A stretch of 64,000 nt of DNA from NCBI GenBank assembly GCA_044220545.1, contig JBGAQX010000007.1, forward strand, positions 1 through 64,000. Direction: 5' to 3'. Below, piece after piece: positions 16,988 through 26,227 of this stretch. This DNA is from Fen-999 sp044220545 (lineage in GTDB: Bacteria > Pseudomonadota > Gammaproteobacteria > Burkholderiales > Rhodocyclaceae). The position numbers were made by a program, and so were the translations under genes. The first letter of the stretch is position 1. Each line of letters starts with the position of its first letter. The notes below the pieces were generated by a model. That model did not search any database, had not been told where the DNA came from, and was given only the letters and a program-made list of their open reading frames with translations.

Positions 16988-18385
16988 TCAGCGTTGCAGC
17001 TCGTTCAGCCGGCCGGTGGCCTGTCGGCGGTCGAAGGCCGCCGGTCGGTTCTCCGCCGCTGCCAGCGCCTGGGCGTAGTACTGCCCGGCAAGTCTTGTCT
17101 GGTGCAACTGATCGAGGCTGACGGCAAGGTTGAACAGGTAGTCCGGGTTGCCGCCGTCGCCGGCCAGGGCCTGGAAGTAGGACTGTTGGGCCTCGCTCCA
17201 GCGATTCTGTCGGGCGTAAAGATTACCGAGGGCGAATTGCAGCGGTGCCGAATCCGGCTGGCCCGCCAGCAAGGACTTGATGCGGCTTTCCATCGCCACC
17301 GGGTCGCCCTGGCCGCGTTGTACCCGGATCCCGAGCAGCCCGGCTTGAGCCCGCGCGTCGCGCGGGTCCGCTTCGAGAATCCGCGCGTACAGGGCCTCGG
17401 TATCGCTGGTCCGGCCCTCGCGCTGGGCAATCGCCGCCAGGCCGTGCAGGGCATCACGGTTCCACGGTTCGCTCACCAGAAGGCGTTCGTAGCTTGTCCT
17501 GGCGGCATCCAGATTGCCCGCCTGGAAGGCCTCGTAACCCTCGATGGCGCTCGGGTTGATCCGGGGGCCGCCGCTGGTGATGCGGATCGGCGAGGCGGCC
17601 GAGGCCGCCAAGGCACCGTCGGGGGTCTGTTGCCCACGCATCGGCTTCCTGACTGGCGGCACCGAAGCAGGTTCGGCCTGTCCAGCCTTGGCCAGAGTGA
17701 CCGCGCTGGCCTGGCCTGCCTCCTGCGCCGGAGCGATGGCTGGCGCGGTTGGCGCGGCTGGCGTCGCGCGAGGCGTTGCTTCCTCGGTGCGAGCCGGGGT
17801 GCCGCCAGTCCGACCCTGGACGATCAGGCTCGGGGCGGGTTTCAATTGCAACCAAAAGTAAACGCCTATTCCGGCCACGGCCAGCAGACTCAGGGCGCCG
17901 ATTGCCAGTGCGAAATGATTTCTCGCCGGGGTCCGCTTGACCGCGAAGGCATTGCGAATGGCTTGACGATCGGCCAACAGCGAATCCTGGGTGCCGCCGG
18001 CGGGCCGTGCCTGTCCCGCGGGGGCGGGCACGGAGTTTGACCCGGATGATGCGGGCGATGCCGCCGAAGCGCTCGCGGCCGGGCGACTATTCGACGTGGC
18101 CGCTGTGGCGGCGCGGTCCGGTGGATTGGTTTGGCCGCGGGTGTTGATTGGCGCCTGCCTGGCGTGCGCGAGGAATTCTTCGTCCAGGTCTTCCAGTTTG
18201 GGCAGCTTCGGCAGGCTGGTTGGCGCCTCTGGCGGCGCGATTTCCGCTTGTGGCGGTGATGCTTTCGGGTCGCTTGAGGCTTCCGGCTCCAGGGACAATT
18301 CCCGCGTGGCGGCCGACGGCGGATCGGCCTGCCCCAACTGCTTGGCTTGCTCGGCCTTCTTCAGGGCGTCCATCAGCAGGCTCAC
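16988..18385 (-). CDS. mshN: TPR protein of MSHA cluster (MshN-like)
   Basis: The 465-residue bitopic protein starts with the conserved segment MSLLMDALKKAEQAKQ. A long Ala/Pro-rich disordered region surrounds a membrane helix (about residues 161-180, FALAIGALSLLAVAGIGVYF), and the C-terminal half has four to five tetratricopeptide repeats (about 290-460). This layout and its place between mshL and mshE match MshN, an assembly protein of unclear mechanism. It overlaps mshL by 4 nt. Confidence 0.75.
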   Translation of the reverse strand: MSLLMDALKKAEQAKQLGQADPPSAATRELSLEPEASSDPKASPPQAEIAPPEAPTSLPKLPKLEDLDEEFLAHARQAPINTRGQTNPPDRAATAATSNSRPAASASAASPASSGSNSVPAPAGQARPAGGTQDSLLADRQAIRNAFAVKRTPARNHFALAIGALSLLAVAGIGVYFWLQLKPAPSLIVQGRTGGTPARTEEATPRATPAAPTAPAIAPAQEAGQASAVTLAKAGQAEPASVPPVRKPMRGQQTPDGALAASAASPIRITSGGPRINPSAIEGYEAFQAGNLDAARTSYERLLVSEPWNRDALHGLAAIAQREGRTSDTEALYARILEADPRDARAQAGLLGIRVQRGQGDPVAMESRIKSLLAGQPDSAPLQFALGNLYARQNRWSEAQQSYFQALAGDGGNPDYLFNLAVSLDQLHQTRLAGQYYAQALAAAENRPAAFDRRQATGRLNELQR

Positions 18386-20205
18386 CGATTGCCTCCGTCG
18401 GTACCGATGCGCTCGTTCGGCCCGAGGCTCTTGTCGAAAAAAGTCTGGCCGGGGAGCTTGCCCCGGAAGCTGGCGTAGTCGCCATCGATGCTGGCGTCCT
18501 TGACGACGACGGGGCGGAGGAAGATGACCAGTTCGGTCTTGCGCCGGGTGTCGTCACGATTCTGGAAGAAGTTGCCCAGTACTGGAATCCGGGCGATGCC
18601 GGGAATCGCGTTGTCGTCGTTCTCCAGGGAATCCTCCATGAGACCGCCCATGACGGCGATGTTGCCGTTCTCGACCCGGATCATCGATTCCATTTCGCGA
18701 GTACGAATCACCGGTATGGCGTTCTTGACACCTATCCCCTGTAGGGCTGGATTGGGATCGATCACTTCGCCGAACTTGCGGGAGATGCTCGGGCGGATAT
18801 TGAGTAGCACGGAGTCGGTCTCGCTGATCTGCGGCGTAACGTTGATTACCAGCCCAACGGGAACAGAATTCAGTGTGGACGTGTAGGCAATGATGGGGGC
18901 TGTGTTGACGTTGCCAGGAGTGATATCAGCCTTGATGGTGAAGTAGACAAGGTTGTCGACAACCTTCAACAAGGCGGTTTGGTTGTTCATAACCGAGAGC
19001 TTTGGGCTGGACAATACCTTCACCGTACCGAAAGCGTCGAGCAGCTTGACCGTGCCGGAAATATTGCCGACCCGCGAGGTCGCGTTGGCGTAGCCCAGTT
19101 CGAGGAGGCTCGAGGCCGGCGCGGTGATGCCACCGGCGGCTTGCTGGATCAGACGGAAGCCCGTGCTGCCGAGCGGTAGCGCCGCCCAGTTGATGCCTTG
19201 CTGGAAATTGTCCGACAGCGATACCTCCGCGACGGTGGCTTCGATCAGCACCTGGCGCCGGGCGGAGGCCATGACCTGACTGAGGAATTCCTGCACCTTC
19301 TCGTGCTGACGCGAACTGGCGCGCACGGTGAGGATGCCCGATTCGGGATTGACGATCACCGCGGCGGCCTCGCGGAACGTGGTGCGCTTGACCACGGTGG
19401 TGCCGCTTTGCTGCAACGTGGCTGCGTTCGGGCTGCCGGCGATGCCCGCCGGAGCGGTCGCGGCGCTCCGGCCCGCCGGTGTCGCCGAGCCGGTGCCGGT
19501 GGTGGCCTGCTGGTCCATGCGCTCAATGGTGGTCTCCGAAGATCCGTCGGGCAGGATCTTGTCGGTCTCGCGCAGGAGATCCTTGATATTCTTTTCCAGG
19601 GTTTCCCAGAAGTGATGCTGGACCTTGTTTTCAATCTTGGTTTGTGAATTGTTGCCGCCGCCACCCGTTGCCGCGCTTGTGCCGCCGGCGCCGGCGCCGG
19701 TCGAGGCAACCTGCGTCGTGATGGTCACCGTGCCGCTGGTGTCCCGCGACATGTTGACGTAGTCGACCTTGTAGGTGTGCAGGTAGGGAGTGTCGGGCAT
19801 TACGGCCAGATTCGGGCCGTCCAGCTCCCAGCGCATGTCGACCTGCCGGGCGATGCGCGTCAGGATCTGCTGGAGTGTCTGGTCGATGGCGTTCAGGGTC
19901 ACGGCACCGATGATGCCCGGGTGAACGTCCACATTGATTTTGGCGTCCCGTGCCAGGGCAAAGAGCAGATCCTGAACCCTTACGTTATTGACGACGACGC
20001 TGTAAGTTTCCACTTTGGGCGCCGGTTTGGGTTTGGCCAGTGTCGGTGCGCTCAGCACCGGTTGCGGAATGCTTGCCTTGGTCGGCGCGGCGGATGTGCC
20101 CTCATCGCCCTGCAAGTGGCCGGGGGATGGCGGCGCCACCGGCGCGGTGCTGCACGCGGCCAATATCAGCGCCGTGAGGGGCGCGGCAAGAAATCGTGGC
20201 GTCAT
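18382..20205 (-). CDS. mshL: Outer-membrane secretin MshL
   Basis: The 607-residue lipoprotein has a lipobox (TALILAAC, Cys near residue 18), a low-complexity linker and a secretin N0/STN-type domain (VVVNNVRVQDLLFALARDAKINVDV, about 72-140). A Ser/Gly/Thr-rich insert follows, then the secretin core (about 320-590) with VLSSPKLSVMNNQTALLKV and VPVLGNFFQNRDDTRRKTEL. It forms the outer-membrane channel for the pilus. A 139-bp AT-rich gap upstream holds a likely promoter and an inverted repeat, so it probably starts the main transcription unit that runs to 9317. Confidence 0.92.
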   Translation of the reverse strand: MTPRFLAAPLTALILAACSTAPVAPPSPGHLQGDEGTSAAPTKASIPQPVLSAPTLAKPKPAPKVETYSVVVNNVRVQDLLFALARDAKINVDVHPGIIGAVTLNAIDQTLQQILTRIARQVDMRWELDGPNLAVMPDTPYLHTYKVDYVNMSRDTSGTVTITTQVASTGAGAGGTSAATGGGGNNSQTKIENKVQHHFWETLEKNIKDLLRETDKILPDGSSETTIERMDQQATTGTGSATPAGRSAATAPAGIAGSPNAATLQQSGTTVVKRTTFREAAAVIVNPESGILTVRASSRQHEKVQEFLSQVMASARRQVLIEATVAEVSLSDNFQQGINWAALPLGSTGFRLIQQAAGGITAPASSLLELGYANATSRVGNISGTVKLLDAFGTVKVLSSPKLSVMNNQTALLKVVDNLVYFTIKADITPGNVNTAPIIAYTSTLNSVPVGLVINVTPQISETDSVLLNIRPSISRKFGEVIDPNPALQGIGVKNAIPVIRTREMESMIRVENGNIAVMGGLMEDSLENDDNAIPGIARIPVLGNFFQNRDDTRRKTELVIFLRPVVVKDASIDGDYASFRGKLPGQTFFDKSLGPNERIGTDGGNR

Positions 20206-20271
20206 CGTGGTCTCGGTGTCTTATAGGGGCGAAATGTTCAATTTCTTCCCATTGATCAATCCGCTATTGTC

Positions 20272-20301
20272 ATATTACATAATAAAGCGCATGTATGTAA
20301 T
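20272..20301 (-). promoter_or_regulatory. mshL promoter overlapped by inverted repeat
   Basis: On the minus strand TTACAT (20295-20300) and TAATAT (20272-20277) are 17 bp apart, giving a start about 60 nt before mshL. A perfect 8-bp inverted repeat, ATTACATA (20274-20281) / TATGTAAT (20294-20301), spans the interval between the two hexamers. The 139-bp gap is strikingly AT-rich for this genome. An operator for a dimeric regulator is inferred. Confidence 0.4.
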
Positions 20302-20344
20302 TGATTTCGTAACCATAGCCATCCTGTATCGGCGATGGGCAGGA

Positions 20345-21718
20345 TTACTTTAGTCGTAGCAGTTGCCTTGGAAACGGGTTGTTGACGCGCAATTCGGCGG
20401 GCAACTGGCCTATCGCCTCGCTCGCCGCCCTGCGACTGGCAAAATCCCCATAAATGATGCCGATGCGCTGCTCCTTGCCGGTGCTGGCGACATACAGGCC
20501 GGCATGGTCCGGACTGAGCAGGGCGTCGGCTCTGGCCAGATACTGCTCCGCATAGCCCAACTGGGTCGCATTGGTAGCGACCAACTGGATGAACCAGCGG
20601 TCATCGGCGGTGGCGGTGATCCATTGCCTCGTCTCGTCCAGCCTATCCTGGGCGGTCGCTCCGAGCTGGAGGGTGGTGGCTGGCGATGGCGGGGCGGCTT
20701 GCTCGCTCGCGGCGCGGGGTTGCCCGATGGGTGGGGTGGATGCGGCGGGCGGGCTGATCGGCGTGTTCGGTGCAATGCTCGCGGGCGGTTGTGCCTGTGG
20801 GGCTTGGCTGCCGGGCGTCCACGCAAGGATCGCCGCCGCGGCCACGCTGGCCGCGGCGGCGACGCCGATAGTGACCAGGACTGTCTTGCGCAGGTTCCCG
20901 CCTCGGTGGGGCTCGTATTGCGAATCGCGGATGGCCGCGTCGACCTGTTTCGGGGTGATCAGGTGGCTACCTTCGGCGAACGCGGCCAGCAGGGACTTCT
21001 CGGCAAGGATATTGACCCGCCGAGTCAGGCCCTGCGATGCGCTTGCGATCAGCTTGATGGCGGCCGGCGAAAAAACCTCTGGTCCGCGGTATCCGGCTGT
21101 GCGCATGCGGAAGTCCAGATACTGGGCAATGTCGTCGCGGCGGAGCGGCTCGAGAGAAAAATGCTGGGTGATTCGCTCGCGAAGCTGGCGTATGTCCGGC
21201 CGGGCGAGGATGTCGTCCAGTTCCGGTTGGCCGAACAGGACCAGTTGCAGCAGCTTGTGCTGGCTGGTCTCCAGATTGGACAGGAGGCGGATTTCCTCCA
21301 GCGTTTCCAGCGGCATGGCATGCGCCTCGTCGATCAGCGCGATCACTTGGCGACCGTTGCCGTGGAGCTCGATCAGGCGGGCTTGCAGGGCGCGGATGGC
21401 CGCGTTGGGGCGGGCGTCCTGGGGGATCTCCAGGGCCAGTTCGTCGGCGATCGCGAAGACGATGTCATCGCGCGACAGCGTCGGGTTGGCCAGGTAAACC
21501 ACCATTACGTGGTCTGGCAGCCGTTCCATGAGCACGCGGCAGAGCATGGTCTTGCCGCTGCCGACTTCGCCACTGACCTTGACGATTCCTTCGTTGTGGA
21601 GGATCGAGTAGATGAGCGCGTCCAGCGTGGCGCCGCGATTGGCACCGGCAAAGAAGAATTCCGTATGCGGGGTGATGCGGAACGGCGGTTCGGTAAGTCC
21701 GAAGTGTTCGAGGTACAT
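20345..21718 (-). CDS. mshM: MshM/ExeA-like AAA ATPase with SPOR-like C-terminus
   Basis: The 457-residue protein begins MYLEHFGLTEPPFRITPHTE, the hallmark of the ExeA/GspA/MshM group. Its AAA domain has Walker A GEVGSGKT (50-57) and Walker B VIALIDEAHAMPLE, followed by a membrane helix (about 275-295), a Pro/Ala-rich periplasmic linker and a C-terminal SPOR-like peptidoglycan-binding domain (about 375-457). Such ATPases help install the secretin across the cell wall. It begins 4 nt after the response regulator gene and precedes mshL. Confidence 0.85.
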   Translation of the reverse strand: MYLEHFGLTEPPFRITPHTEFFFAGANRGATLDALIYSILHNEGIVKVSGEVGSGKTMLCRVLMERLPDHVMVVYLANPTLSRDDIVFAIADELALEIPQDARPNAAIRALQARLIELHGNGRQVIALIDEAHAMPLETLEEIRLLSNLETSQHKLLQLVLFGQPELDDILARPDIRQLRERITQHFSLEPLRRDDIAQYLDFRMRTAGYRGPEVFSPAAIKLIASASQGLTRRVNILAEKSLLAAFAEGSHLITPKQVDAAIRDSQYEPHRGGNLRKTVLVTIGVAAAASVAAAAILAWTPGSQAPQAQPPASIAPNTPISPPAASTPPIGQPRAASEQAAPPSPATTLQLGATAQDRLDETRQWITATADDRWFIQLVATNATQLGYAEQYLARADALLSPDHAGLYVASTGKEQRIGIIYGDFASRRAASEAIGQLPAELRVNNPFPRQLLRLK

Positions 21719-21721
21719 GGC

Positions 21722-23152
21722 TTATCCGTTTCCGCCTGGAGGTGATTCGCCCTGCGAACGGGCGAGGACTTCGAGGCGGTTGTACAAGGTGGTGCGATTG
21801 ACGCCCAGCAATTTCGCCGCCTGGCTGATATTGCCGTGGGTCAGTTGCTGTGCCGCCGCGATGTAGGCGGCTTCCCAGCGGCGCAGCGTCTCATCGAGGC
21901 TGAAACCGCCGGCTTCGCGGAGATGACGCATGGCCAGGCTGGCCAGTTGCTGGTCGTCGTGCGGCATGGCGGCCGGCTTGGTGGCGACAGTGTCGGAGTC
22001 GAGTTCGGCTTCCAGGTCGGCCAGTTCGATGACGCGGCCATCGTGCTTGGTGATGAGGCGGATGGCGATATTGCGCAACTCGCGCACGTTGCCGGGAAAC
22101 TGATAGCTCGCCCAACGGGATTCGGCGTCCGGCGTCAGCGTCAGGCAGGCGCCGCCTTTGCCGTAGAGCCGACGGAAATGTTCAAGCAGCAGGAATCGAT
22201 CGGAACCCATCTCACGAAGTGGTGGTACCGAGATCGTGAACACGGACAACCGATGGTAGAGGTCGGCGCGGAAGCGACCTTCGCGTACTTCCTTCTTGAG
22301 GTCGCGATTGGTTGCGGCGATGACGCGTGCCCGCGAGATGCGCTGTTGCGTTTCGCCGACCCGCTGGTACTGGCCGTTTTCCAGCACCCGCAGCAGCTTG
22401 GGTTGAAGTTCGAGCGGCAGTTCGCCGATTTCGTCGAGGAACAGCGTGCCGGCGGCGGCTTCCTCGAAATAGCCGGCGTGACTACCGATGGCGCCTGTGA
22501 AGGCCCCCTTGGCATGGCCAAACAATGTTGGCTCGACAAGATTGGGCGATATGGCCGCGCAGTTAAGCGCCAGATAGGGTCGGGCAGCTCGGTCCGACAG
22601 GCGGTGCAGCGCATCGGCGACCAGTTCCTTGCCGCTGCCGGATTCCCCTTCGATCAGCACCGGGAAGGGCGAGGAGGCGAATTGACGCATTTGGGCGCGC
22701 AGCTTCTCCGTCGCCGGGCTGCGGCCCACCATTTCGATGCCGCCCGCGGGCCTGGCCGCGCTTGCCAGCATGTCGCGCAGGGTGCGACGGAGCGCGTCCG
22801 GATCGGCCGGCTTGGCGATGAAATCGGTGGCGCCCAGCGCCCGCGCATGCCGGGCGTTGGCTTCATCGTTCTGGCCGGACAGGACGACAATGAGCATGGT
22901 CGGTGCCAGTGCCAGTAGTTCGGTCACCAGCGCAAATCCTTCGTCCGGACGATGGGGCGTGGGTGGCAGGCCAAGGTCAACCAGGGCCAGCGCGGGTGGC
23001 TTCGCCTGTTGGCGAGCCTTGGCCAGCGCTTCGCCGCGCGTCGCCGCCGGCACGACCCGAAAATCACGACTCAGGAAATAAGACAGGGAGTCGGCGATCA
23101 GCGGATCGTCGTCCACCAGGAGCAATGTGGGCTGGTCAGCGACTTTGGGCAC
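21722..23152 (-). CDS. Sigma-54-dependent response regulator (NtrC family)
   Basis: The protein has about 476 residues from GTG (23150-23152) or 495 from an in-frame TTG at 23209; neither start has a clear ribosome binding site. In order it has a receiver domain (LLLVDDD acidic pocket, phospho-acceptor Asp in LVDLGLPP, Lys in FIAKP), an AAA+ domain (Walker A GESGSGKE, sigma-54 contact loop GAFTGA, arginine-finger region) and a Fis-type HTH (GNISQAAKLLGVNRTTLYNR). It should activate RpoN promoters when phosphorylated. The intact GAFTGA, its position at the head of the MSHA genes and the sigma-54 promoter at 6011-6026 point to pilin control. Confidence 0.88.
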   Translation of the reverse strand: MPKVADQPTLLLVDDDPLIADSLSYFLSRDFRVVPAATRGEALAKARQQAKPPALALVDLGLPPTPHRPDEGFALVTELLALAPTMLIVVLSGQNDEANARHARALGATDFIAKPADPDALRRTLRDMLASAARPAGGIEMVGRSPATEKLRAQMRQFASSPFPVLIEGESGSGKELVADALHRLSDRAARPYLALNCAAISPNLVEPTLFGHAKGAFTGAIGSHAGYFEEAAAGTLFLDEIGELPLELQPKLLRVLENGQYQRVGETQQRISRARVIAATNRDLKKEVREGRFRADLYHRLSVFTISVPPLREMGSDRFLLLEHFRRLYGKGGACLTLTPDAESRWASYQFPGNVRELRNIAIRLITKHDGRVIELADLEAELDSDTVATKPAAMPHDDQQLASLAMRHLREAGGFSLDETLRRWEAAYIAAAQQLTHGNISQAAKLLGVNRTTLYNRLEVLARSQGESPPGGNG

Positions 23153-23288
23153 GGTCGTTAGTGGCTGGAAATTCTCAGCAACGATCTTAGCGATCTTGCC
23201 GGAAGGCAAAACCCGGGTCAGACAGTGGATTCATCGCAATATCATCCCATGAGACGCGAGCCTTACGGGGACAAGGCGCCGATTTTGT

Positions 23289-23294
23289 TAGAAT
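23289..23294 (+). promoter_or_regulatory. Possible -10 of the mla operon
   Basis: TAGAAT lies 15 nt before the first candidate mlaF ATG (23310) and 27 nt before the second (23322). No convincing -35 is seen. If real, the leader would be only about 9-21 nt long. Confidence 0.3.
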
Positions 23295-23309
23295 CGCCAA
23301 GTCTTTGTC

Positions 23310-24134
23310 ATGCTTCCTCCCATGTCTGTCGAACCGCTCATCGAGCTTACCGATGTTAACTTTGCCTATGGTCGTCGCCCCGTCTTGACGGGGATCAACA
23401 TGACGATTCCCCGTGGCAAGGTGGTGGCCATCATGGGCATCTCGGGCGGCGGCAAGACCACGACCTTGCGGTTGATCGGGGGCCAGCTCAAGGCGACTTC
23501 CGGAACGGTGCGTGTGGCTGGGCAGGATATCGGTGCGCTGGACAATCGCGGCCTGTACCAGTTGCGCCGGCGTATGGGCATGTTGTTCCAGTTCGGCGCC
23601 TTGTTCACGGACATGTCGGTTTTTGACAACGTTGCCTTTCAGATCCGCGAGCACACCGATCTGCCCGAGGACATGGTTCGCGATCTGGTGATGATGAAGC
23701 TCCACGCCGTCGGTTTGCGCGGCGTCCATCAACTGTTGCCGTCGGAGCTGTCCGGGGGGATGGCGCGTCGTGTGGCGCTCGCAAGGGCCACCGCCCTCGA
23801 TCCAATGCTGATCATGTACGACGAACCCTTTGCCGGCCTGGATCCAATCTCCTTGTCCATCATCGGCGAACTCATCCGTAGCCTCAATGACGCCTTGGGC
23901 GCCAGTTCGATCATCGTCACGCACGACGTCCAGGAGTCGCTGAAGATCGTCGACTACATCTACTTCGTTTCCGAGGGTCGCATCGTCGCCGAGGGGTCCG
24001 CCGACGATATCCGCAATTCGACGGCGCCCTACGTGCATCAGTTCATCTGGGGCGAGGCCGATGGCCCAGTGGCCTTCCACTATCCCGCGCCGCCCTATGG
24101 CGAAGATATTGAACGGGAGGCGTGTTGTGCTTGA
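23310..24134 (+). CDS. mlaF: Phospholipid transport ATP-binding protein MlaF
   Basis: MlaF is the ATPase of the inner-membrane MlaFEDB complex that maintains outer-membrane lipid asymmetry. The 274-residue protein has Walker A GISGGGKTT, the ABC signature LSGGMARRVALARA, Walker B LIMYDEPFAGLD and H-loop THD. The LSGGM variant is characteristic of MlaF-type ATPases. Two ATGs (23310 and 23322) are possible starts and neither has a Shine-Dalgarno sequence. It is first in mlaFEDACB and overlaps mlaE by 8 nt. Confidence 0.94.
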   Translation: MLPPMSVEPLIELTDVNFAYGRRPVLTGINMTIPRGKVVAIMGISGGGKTTTLRLIGGQLKATSGTVRVAGQDIGALDNRGLYQLRRRMGMLFQFGALFTDMSVFDNVAFQIREHTDLPEDMVRDLVMMKLHAVGLRGVHQLLPSELSGGMARRVALARATALDPMLIMYDEPFAGLDPISLSIIGELIRSLNDALGASSIIVTHDVQESLKIVDYIYFVSEGRIVAEGSADDIRNSTAPYVHQFIWGEADGPVAFHYPAPPYGEDIEREACCA

Positions 24135-24921
24135 TGGATTGACGGCGCTGCTGCGCGGATTGGGCAAGCAGGTCAACGACCGGCTCTGGCGCCTGGGGTT
24201 CGCCAGCCGTTTCCTCCTGATGACCCTGTTTTACTCGGGTACCGCGCTGCGCCGCTTCTTTCTGACCATTCGGGAAATATACTTCACCGGAGTCCTGTCG
24301 CTGGTCATCATCATGGTATCCGGGCTGTTCGTCGGCATGGTGCTCGGCATGCAGGGCTATGACACTCTGCAACGCTACGGTTCGTCGGAGGCGCTGGGCG
24401 TGCTAGTCGCGTTGTCTTTGGTGCGCGAACTGGGGCCAGTGGTGGCGGCGCTGCTGTTCGCGAGTCGTGCCGGTTCGGCCATTACGGCGGAGATCGGCTT
24501 GATGAAGGCGACGGAGCAGTTGTCGGCGATGGAGATGATGGCGGTCAACCCCATCGCCCGGGTGGTTGCGCCACGCTTCTGGGCCGGGGTAATTTCGATG
24601 CCCATCCTGGCCGCGCTGTTCTCCGCCATGGGCGTGTTCGGCGGCTATCTGGTCGGGGTTCGCCTGATTGGTGTCGACGAGGGTTCGTTCTGGTCGCAGA
24701 TGCAGGCGTCGGTCGACTTTGGCGAGGACATCATGAACGGCGTCATCAAGAGTTTCGTCTTCGGCGTGATAGTGAGCTGGATCGCCGTCTTCGAAGGCTA
24801 TGACGCCGAACCGACCGCCGAGGGCGTGTCCGGCGCCACCACCCGAACCGTGGTGACATCTTCCCTGGCGATTCTCGCCGCCGACTTCATTCTTACTGCG
24901 TTCATGTTCCGGGGTGCCTGA
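24127..24921 (+). CDS. mlaE: Phospholipid transport permease MlaE
   Basis: The permease subunit has 264 residues from a GTG start at 24127, with GGGAGG 6 nt upstream; a longer in-frame ATG at 24061 lies within mlaF and lacks this signal. The protein has five to six hydrophobic segments and the conserved family stretch LVRELGPVVAALLFASRAGSAITAEIGLMKATEQLSAMEMM in its centre (quoted in part: ELGPVVAALLFASRAGS). It partners MlaF, MlaD and the STAS protein MlaB. Its stop overlaps the mlaD start. Confidence 0.94.
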   Translation: MLDGLTALLRGLGKQVNDRLWRLGFASRFLLMTLFYSGTALRRFFLTIREIYFTGVLSLVIIMVSGLFVGMVLGMQGYDTLQRYGSSEALGVLVALSLVRELGPVVAALLFASRAGSAITAEIGLMKATEQLSAMEMMAVNPIARVVAPRFWAGVISMPILAALFSAMGVFGGYLVGVRLIGVDEGSFWSQMQASVDFGEDIMNGVIKSFVFGVIVSWIAVFEGYDAEPTAEGVSGATTRTVVTSSLAILAADFILTAFMFRGA

Positions 24922-25418
24922 TGAATCGTCTGACGCTTGATCTCTGGGTGGGCCTTTTTGTCGCGATTGGCCTCGCTTCGCTGTTGTTTCTCGCCCTCAA
25001 AGTGGGGAATCTGAGTTCGGCGGGCATGGGCGAGGCATATCGCCTGGAAGCCAAATTTGATAACATCGGGGGCCTGAAAGTGCGGGCCCCCATCAAGAGC
25101 GCCGGCGTGGTGGTTGGTCGCGTGACGGAGATCCGGTTCGATCCGGAGAACTACGTCGCCGTGGTCGGCATGCAGGTCGATGGTCGCTACAAGTTCCCTC
25201 GAGATACCTTTGCCACCATTCTTACCTCCGGCCTGCTCGGCGAGCAGTATGTCGGCTTCGAGGTGGGCGGCGATCCGGAGATGTTCAAGGCCGGTGATGT
25301 CATCAAGAAGACCCAGTCCGCCGTTGTGCTGGAGAAACTGATCAGCCAGTTCATGTTCAGCAAGGCCGCCGATGGCGGTGAAAGCGGCAAGACGGCCGAC
25401 GGTGGTGAAGGCAAATAG
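24921..25418 (+). CDS. mlaD: MCE-domain substrate-binding protein MlaD
   Basis: The 165-residue protein is anchored by one N-terminal helix (about residues 7-28, LWVGLFVAIGLASLLFLALKV) and carries one periplasmic MCE domain (about 38-118, with NIGGLKVRAPIKSAGVVVGRV). It forms a hexameric ring on MlaFE that exchanges phospholipids with MlaC. The C-terminus is a Gly/Asp/Lys-rich low-complexity tail with the repeated ADGGE. The start overlaps the mlaE stop (TGATG). Confidence 0.94.
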   Translation: MNRLTLDLWVGLFVAIGLASLLFLALKVGNLSSAGMGEAYRLEAKFDNIGGLKVRAPIKSAGVVVGRVTEIRFDPENYVAVVGMQVDGRYKFPRDTFATILTSGLLGEQYVGFEVGGDPEMFKAGDVIKKTQSAVVLEKLISQFMFSKAADGGESGKTADGGEGK

Positions 25419-25463
25419 GTCGGCGACCTCGCCGACCGTGGCGGTAAACGGAAAGGATCGAAG

Positions 25464-26189
25464 GTGAAGAGCGGTATGTATGGGGTTCGAATGCGGCTAA
25501 AGACTGCTGTGCTGGCGATTGCCGCCATCGGTTTGCTGGGCGGTTGCGCGACGTCCGGCAATACCCGTGATCCGGTCGAGGGTTTCAATCGGGCCATGTT
25601 CGCCTTCAACGAAGGGCTCGATACCGTGCTGATCCGGCCGGTGGCGAAGGGCTACGACGTGGTCATGCCTGCCTTCGTGCGTACTGGTGTCGCCAACTTC
25701 TTTGGCAACATCGCCGACGTTTTCATCGCCGTCAACAACCTGCTGCAGGGCAAGCCGGCGGAAGCGGCCAGTGACGCCGGGCGCTTCATTTTCAACAGCA
25801 CCTTTGGCATTCTCGGCGTTTTCGATGTCGCCAGCGAAGCCGGTCTGGAAAAGCACGAGGAAGATTTCGGACAAACCTTCGGTCGCTGGGGAGCGGGTCC
25901 GGGCGCCTATCTCGTTGTGCCGATCTTCGGCCCGCGCGACGTGCGCGACACGGCCGGATTGGTCCTGGACATTGCCACCGATCCGCTAGGCCAGGTCGGC
26001 AACGTTGCGACCCGGAATACGCTGAGCGGAGTTCGTCTGGTGAGTGGTCGCGCCGCGCTTCTGCCGGCGGACAAGGTCATCGAGGAGGCCGCGCTGGACA
26101 AGTATTCCTATGTCCGCGATGCCTATCTGCAGCGCCGCCGCAATCTGGTTCATGACGGCAATCCGCCGCGGGAACCCGATACGGAATAA
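25464..26189 (+). CDS. mlaA: Outer-membrane lipoprotein MlaA (VacJ)
   Basis: MlaA removes phospholipids from the outer leaflet of the outer membrane and delivers them to MlaC. The 241-residue product starts at GTG 25464 after AAAGGA and has a lipobox LLGGC. It contains the VacJ family blocks DPVEGFNRAMFAFNEGLD, GVANFFGNIADVFIAVNNLLQG and FGRWGAGPGAYLVVPIFGP. Here mlaA is inside the mla operon, whereas in E. coli it is elsewhere; the in-operon position is common in betaproteobacteria. Confidence 0.94.
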   Translation: MKSGMYGVRMRLKTAVLAIAAIGLLGGCATSGNTRDPVEGFNRAMFAFNEGLDTVLIRPVAKGYDVVMPAFVRTGVANFFGNIADVFIAVNNLLQGKPAEAASDAGRFIFNSTFGILGVFDVASEAGLEKHEEDFGQTFGRWGAGPGAYLVVPIFGPRDVRDTAGLVLDIATDPLGQVGNVATRNTLSGVRLVSGRAALLPADKVIEEAALDKYSYVRDAYLQRRRNLVHDGNPPREPDTE

Positions 26190-26227
26190 GTCAGTCCAAG
26201 AAACTCGCAAGAATTCGAAGGAACCCC

